Shown here: positions 3,734 through 6,338 of the stretch, piece by piece
Layout: every line of letters starts with the position of its first letter
Position numbering within the stretch: position 1 is the first letter of the stretch
The notes under the pieces: model-generated
What the model was told of the DNA's origin: nothing
Databases searched by the model: none
What the model saw: only the letters and a program-made list of their open reading frames with translations
Program-made: the position numbers and the translations under genes
From: Pseudanabaena sp. CAN_BIN31
GTDB taxonomy: Bacteria > Cyanobacteriota > Cyanobacteriia > Pseudanabaenales > Pseudanabaenaceae
Reading direction: 5' to 3'
NCBI GenBank assembly: GCA_026785865.1
Contig: JAJAZG010000147.1
Coordinates: 1 to 6,338 of the forward strand
Length of the DNA stretch: 6,338 nucleotides

Positions 3734-5116
3734 ATGCTGAGTCCAGTTGATTTCAGCGGTAGACCGTTTCATTTTGTGGGTATTGGCGGGATCGGCATGT
3801 CAGCGATCGCCTATATTCTGGCAAAGCAAGGCTTTACGGTTTCTGGCTCTGATCTTAGTAGCAATCGCATCACTCAAAAGCTACAGGATCTTGGCGTAAA
3901 AGTTTTTGAAGGGCATCATGCCGATAATATCGATCTTGCAAGTCCGCCTCAAGTTGTCTGTTCGACAGCGATCAATCAACAAAATCCTGAATTTCAGATC
4001 GCTGTGGCTAACGGCTTACCAGTTTTGCATCGTTCCGATTTATTAGCAGCTTTGATCGAACAATTTCAGTCGATCGCCGTTGCGGGTACACATGGCAAAA
4101 CTACAACTAGCAGCTTAGTCGGTTTTTTGTTGCTCAAAGCGGGACTTGACCCCAGTATCATCATCGGCGGCGAAGTTAGCGCATGGAATGGAAACGCTCG
4201 CTTAGGCAGTGGCAAATATTTAGTTGCCGAAGCTGACGAATCCGATGGCACTTTAGTTAAATTTTTGTCGCATATCGGCATTATCACCAATATTGAGCTA
4301 GATCATCCCGATCATTACCAAAACCTTGAGCAAGTAGTAGAGATATTTCAAGCTTTTGCCAAACGTTGTGAAGTTGTGATTGGCTGTATTGATTGTCCAA
4401 ATGTGAAGGCAAATATTCACTCAGATATCACCTATAGTTTGAGCGATCGCACCGCCGACTATACCGTTAGCGATGTGCAGTACACACCATCGGATACACA
4501 AGCCGTAGTGATCGAACGCGGCAAAACTTTAGGTCGGATTTCGTTAGGATTACTTGGCAAGCACAACCTCAGTAATGCTTTAGCTGCGATCGCCGTAGCG
4601 CGTTATGTTGGCATTGAATGGCAAGCGATCGCCGATGCATTACCTGATTGTATCGGTGCTAGTCGCCGCTTCGAGATTAAAGGCGTGCATAACGGGATTA
4701 CTTTTGTCGATGACTACGCCCATCACCCTAGCGAAATTATTGCGACTCTCGCTTCTGCAAGACAGCAAAACACCACCAGTCGAGTTGTCGCCATCTTCCA
4801 GCCCCATCGTTACAGCCGCACGCTCAGATTTTTAGAAGAATTTAGTCATTCTTTTACAGATGCTGACATGGTAATCGTCACTGATATTTATGCCGCTAGT
4901 GAAATCAATGATGGCAAGATTACGGGCGCACAAGTTGCCAAGGCGATCGCCTCGGTTCATGCTCTAGGCGCTCAAGTGCATTATTTGCCAACCCTCAAAG
5001 ATGTGCAAGCATTTTTAGTAAAAAATTTACGGGCTGGTGATCTCGCCGTATTTCTTGGCGCTGGCAATCTCAATCAGGCGATCGCGCCAACTATGCAAGA
5101 AATCACTCAAAACTAG
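3734..5116 (+). CDS. murC: UDP-N-acetylmuramate--L-alanine ligase MurC
   Basis: MurC is the cytosolic ATP-dependent Mur ligase that adds L-alanine to UDP-MurNAc, the first amino acid of the peptidoglycan stem peptide. The 460-residue length is normal. Visible in order: the N-terminal UDP-binding loop GIGGIGMS (16-23), P-loop GTHGKTTT (118-125), EADESD (166-171), TNIELDHPDHY (185-195), the Mur-family asparagine/histidine segment GKHNLSNALAA (275-285), GASRRFEIKG (308-317), DDYAHHPSEI (326-335), QPHRYSRT (356-363) and GAGN (443-446). The DDYAHHP and HRYSRT motifs separate MurC from MurD, MurE and MurF. The ATG at 3734 gives the expected N-terminus. It is followed after 16 bp by murB, the enzyme that makes its substrate; cyanobacteria often keep this pair. 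Confidence 0.98.
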   Translation: MLSPVDFSGRPFHFVGIGGIGMSAIAYILAKQGFTVSGSDLSSNRITQKLQDLGVKVFEGHHADNIDLASPPQVVCSTAINQQNPEFQIAVANGLPVLHRSDLLAALIEQFQSIAVAGTHGKTTTSSLVGFLLLKAGLDPSIIIGGEVSAWNGNARLGSGKYLVAEADESDGTLVKFLSHIGIITNIELDHPDHYQNLEQVVEIFQAFAKRCEVVIGCIDCPNVKANIHSDITYSLSDRTADYTVSDVQYTPSDTQAVVIERGKTLGRISLGLLGKHNLSNALAAIAVARYVGIEWQAIADALPDCIGASRRFEIKGVHNGITFVDDYAHHPSEIIATLASARQQNTTSRVVAIFQPHRYSRTLRFLEEFSHSFTDADMVIVTDIYAASEINDGKITGAQVAKAIASVHALGAQVHYLPTLKDVQAFLVKNLRAGDLAVFLGAGNLNQAIAPTMQEITQN

Positions 5117-5132
5117 CTTTGTTCTCAACTCA

Positions 5133-6023
5133 ATGTCAGTCGATCTTAAAACTCCAGTTCAAATACGCTCAAATGTATCTCTTGCAGGTTTAACTTCGAT
5201 GCGCGTTGGGGGTGCGGCTGAATATTTCATTTCGCCACGCTCATCTACAGAGTTAGCTGAAAGTCTCGCATGGGCAAGCGATCGCCAATTACCGATCACG
5301 ATTATCGGCGCGGGTAGCAATCTCTTAATTAGTGATCAAGGCTTAGCAGGTTTAGTAGTTTGCACCCGACATTTGCGCGGGATTGAGTTTGACAAAGAAT
5401 CAGGACAAGTCACCGCCGCCGCAGGTGAACCCGTGGCGCGTTTAGCGATGCAAATTGCTCATCATGGTTGGACTGGCTTTGAGTGGGCGATCGGTATTCC
5501 GGGAACTGTGGGCGGATTAGTGGTGATGAACGCAGGAGCGCAGGGCGGATCGGCTGCTGATTGTTTACTGTCAGCCCAAACCGTTAGCCTAACTGGTGAA
5601 ACCAAGCTACTTTATCCTCAAGATTTAAATTTCAGCTATCGCACATCAGCCTTACAAGATTCACCGCAATTAGTTACTAGCGCGACTTTTAAATTTCAGA
5701 CAGGCGGCGACCCAGAGGCGATCGCCTCTAACACCGAGTCAAAACTCAAAGCAAGACATACTACACAGCCTTACCACTTGCCCAACTGTGGCAGTGTCTT
5801 TCGTAATCCTCTGCCCCAATTTGCCGCAAAATTAATCCAAGATGCAGGACTAAAGGGCTATCAAATCGGCAATGCTCAAGTCTCAGAATTACACGCTAAT
5901 TTCATCGTCAATCTCGGCAATGCAAAGGCTCAAGATATTTTCAGTCTCATAGAACACATTAAATCTGTGATCAGCGATCGCGTAGTGTTGGAAACCGAAG
6001 TGAAAATGCTCGGTCATTTCTAA
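5133..6023 (+). CDS. murB: UDP-N-acetylenolpyruvoylglucosamine reductase MurB
   Basis: MurB is the FAD enzyme that reduces UDP-GlcNAc-enolpyruvate with NADPH to UDP-MurNAc, which MurC then uses. From the ATG at 5133 the product is 296 residues, normal for the shorter class. Motifs: LTSMRVGG (20-27) opening the FAD domain, GAGSNLLISDQG (59-70), GIPGTVGG (121-128), NAGAQGG (133-139), FSYRTS (167-172, with R170 as active-site Arg), PNCGSVFRNP (217-226, with S221 as proton donor to the flavin intermediate) and SELHANFIVN (251-260). The C-terminal LETEVKMLG (286-294) carries the catalytic glutamate. The frame is open further upstream to a GTG at 5037, but that would add 32 unrelated residues inside murC, so the ATG is chosen. 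It forms an operon with murC; no terminator hairpin is seen after the stop. Confidence 0.97.
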   Translation: MSVDLKTPVQIRSNVSLAGLTSMRVGGAAEYFISPRSSTELAESLAWASDRQLPITIIGAGSNLLISDQGLAGLVVCTRHLRGIEFDKESGQVTAAAGEPVARLAMQIAHHGWTGFEWAIGIPGTVGGLVVMNAGAQGGSAADCLLSAQTVSLTGETKLLYPQDLNFSYRTSALQDSPQLVTSATFKFQTGGDPEAIASNTESKLKARHTTQPYHLPNCGSVFRNPLPQFAAKLIQDAGLKGYQIGNAQVSELHANFIVNLGNAKAQDIFSLIEHIKSVISDRVVLETEVKMLGHF

Positions 6024-6078
6024 ACTGTTGGGGCTTGTGAGCGATCGCATCGAACTATAGATAGATTTAACATTTGAT

Positions 6079-6116
6079 CTATTTACATTACGCAACAATT
6101 GGATTAATGTAATTAG
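6079..6116. promoter_or_regulatory. Inverted repeat in the psbA promoter region
   Basis: TTACATTA (6083-6090) and TAATGTAA (6105-6112) are exact inverse complements 14 bp apart. Beyond one mismatch, three more pairs (CTA at 6079-6081 with TAG at 6114-6116) extend it to 11 of 12. The arm centres are 22 bp apart, about two helical turns, as expected for a dimeric regulator on one DNA face. The arms contain TTTACA (6082-6087) and TAATGT (6105-6110), a -35/-10-like pair spaced by 17 bp. An operator over the promoter is possible; no regulator can be named. Confidence 0.5.
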
Positions 6117-6132
6117 TAAGCGAGAGCTTAAT

Positions 6133-6138
6133 TATAAA
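6133..6138 (+). promoter_or_regulatory. Alternative -10 box or AU-rich leader element of psbA
   Basis: TATAAA lies 41 bp before the psbA ATG inside an AT-rich stretch (6128-6149). It could be a -10 box giving a leader of about 35 nt. If transcription instead starts near 6117 from the TTTACA/TAATGT pair, it becomes part of an AU-rich leader segment, like those linked to light-dependent psbA mRNA turnover. The sequence does not decide between the two. Confidence 0.3.
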
Positions 6139-6162
6139 TTTTCATAACTCATACATTCCCAC

Positions 6163-6167
6163 AAGGA
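6163..6167 (+). promoter_or_regulatory. Shine-Dalgarno of psbA
   Basis: AAGGA lies 12 nt before the psbA ATG at 6180. The spacing is slightly long, but this is one of only two clear Shine-Dalgarno sites in the window. Confidence 0.65.
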
Positions 6168-6179
6168 TTATTTGCAATC

Positions 6180-6338
6180 ATGACAACAGCAGTACAGAGA
6201 CGCGAAAGCGCATCTATCTGGGACCAGTTTTGTAACTGGATCACCAGCACCAACAACCGCCTTTATGTCGGCTGGTTCGGCGTAATTATGATCCCTTGCC
6301 TCTTGGCAGCAACAATCTGCTTCGTAATCGCCTTCGTA
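6180..6338 (+). CDS. psbA: Photosystem II D1 protein, N-terminal 53 residues (cut by window edge)
   Basis: D1 is a core reaction-centre subunit of photosystem II that binds P680 chlorophylls, pheophytin, QB and most Mn-cluster ligands in the thylakoid membrane. The visible part reads MTTAVQRRESASIWDQF, then CNWITSTNNRLYVGWFGVIMIP and the first half of transmembrane helix A (about 33-53). The 'STNNRLYVGWFG' block is diagnostic of D1 rather than D2. Differences from the commonest cyanobacterial form include Ala4-Val5, Val35-Ile36, Cys40 and Ile46. Cyanobacteria usually carry several psbA copies, and this fragment does not show which isoform it is. The 156-bp upstream region contains an inverted repeat, candidate promoter boxes and an AAGGA ribosome site. 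Confidence 0.97.
   Translation, partial: MTTAVQRRESASIWDQFCNWITSTNNRLYVGWFGVIMIPCLLAATICFVIAFV

Larger units (their letters stand above)
528..6048. repeat. Dispersed HIP1 octamers (GCGATCGC), at least 17 copies
   Basis: Copies begin at 528, 899, 1098, 1571, 1773, 2123, 3517, 3803, 4443, 4586, 4625, 4943, 5078, 5278, 5718, 5974 and 6041. HIP1 is the highly iterated palindrome typical of many cyanobacterial genomes. Most copies are inside genes; those at 899 and 6041 are in spacers. Several sit in the longer form GGCGATCGCC, and the one in murB extends to a 16-bp palindrome (5714-5729). Confidence 0.95.

Noticed and set aside
4066..4290. Minus-strand open frame of 74 codons
   Set aside because: Antisense to the ATP-binding part of murC; no domain and no start signal.
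4605..4835. Plus-strand open frame of 76 codons in another phase
   Set aside because: It lies entirely within murC, whose motifs continue through this stretch.
5037..5132. N-terminal extension of murB from a GTG inside murC
   Set aside because: The added 32 residues do not resemble MurB and overlap murC; the ATG at 5133 gives the normal length and start.
6061..6082. ATAGAT…ATCTAT inverted repeat as a murB terminator
   Set aside because: Only six A/T-rich pairs, a 10-base loop and no T-run; it also overlaps the better psbA inverted repeat.
5889..6098. Minus-strand open frame of 69 codons
   Set aside because: Mostly antisense to the murB C-terminus, with no domain.
1..6338. Mobile element, CRISPR array, tRNA or rRNA
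   Set aside because: No transposase motif, repeat-spacer pattern, cloverleaf or rRNA sequence was seen; genes are tightly packed housekeeping loci with uniform base use.

Overview
The window is a piece of cyanobacterial chromosome. Three things show this: a psbA (photosystem II D1) start at the right edge, at least 17 copies of the HIP1 octamer GCGATCGC (about one per 370 bp), and a copper chaperone that shares its metal ligands with cyanobacterial Atx1. The AT-rich housekeeping DNA, weak Shine-Dalgarno signals and short GC-capped palindromes would fit a filamentous lineage such as Pseudanabaena, but that placement is a guess.

Layout. Positions 1-713 (minus strand) hold groES and the first 108 codons of groEL, transcribed leftwards from a control region at 714-832 that carries a CIRCE operator and a match to the cyanobacterial K-box. 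Positions 930-1127 (plus) encode a 65-residue Atx1-like copper chaperone. moaC (molybdenum cofactor synthesis, minus) faces it, and the two stop codons are separated only by a perfect palindrome. tsaE (tRNA t6A synthesis, plus, 1719-2294) diverges from moaC and converges on a 52-codon tatA gene (twin-arginine translocase, minus, 2355-2513), with a 23-bp-stem palindrome between them. A two-gene plus-strand unit follows: an unrecognised 172-residue protein and a TerB-like protein. Then come murC and murB (peptidoglycan precursor synthesis, 16 bp apart), and finally a 156-bp spacer and the first 53 codons of psbA.

How the genes relate. The gene content is ordinary and conserved: protein folding, copper delivery, cofactor synthesis, tRNA modification, protein export, cell wall and photosynthesis. 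I see no mobile element, CRISPR array, toxin-antitoxin pair or defence island, and no clear new multi-gene system. The less expected signals are in the non-coding DNA: (a) hairpins sharing a CGC-NNN-GCG tip at gene ends, one of which seems to have inserted into the end of tsaE and rewritten its last residues; (b) mutually exclusive folds in the groESL leader made from repeated CACTC/GAGTG segments; (c) an 8+8 bp inverted repeat with arm centres 22 bp apart in the psbA promoter; and (d) an inverted repeat just upstream of a perfect TATAAT in front of the copper chaperone gene.
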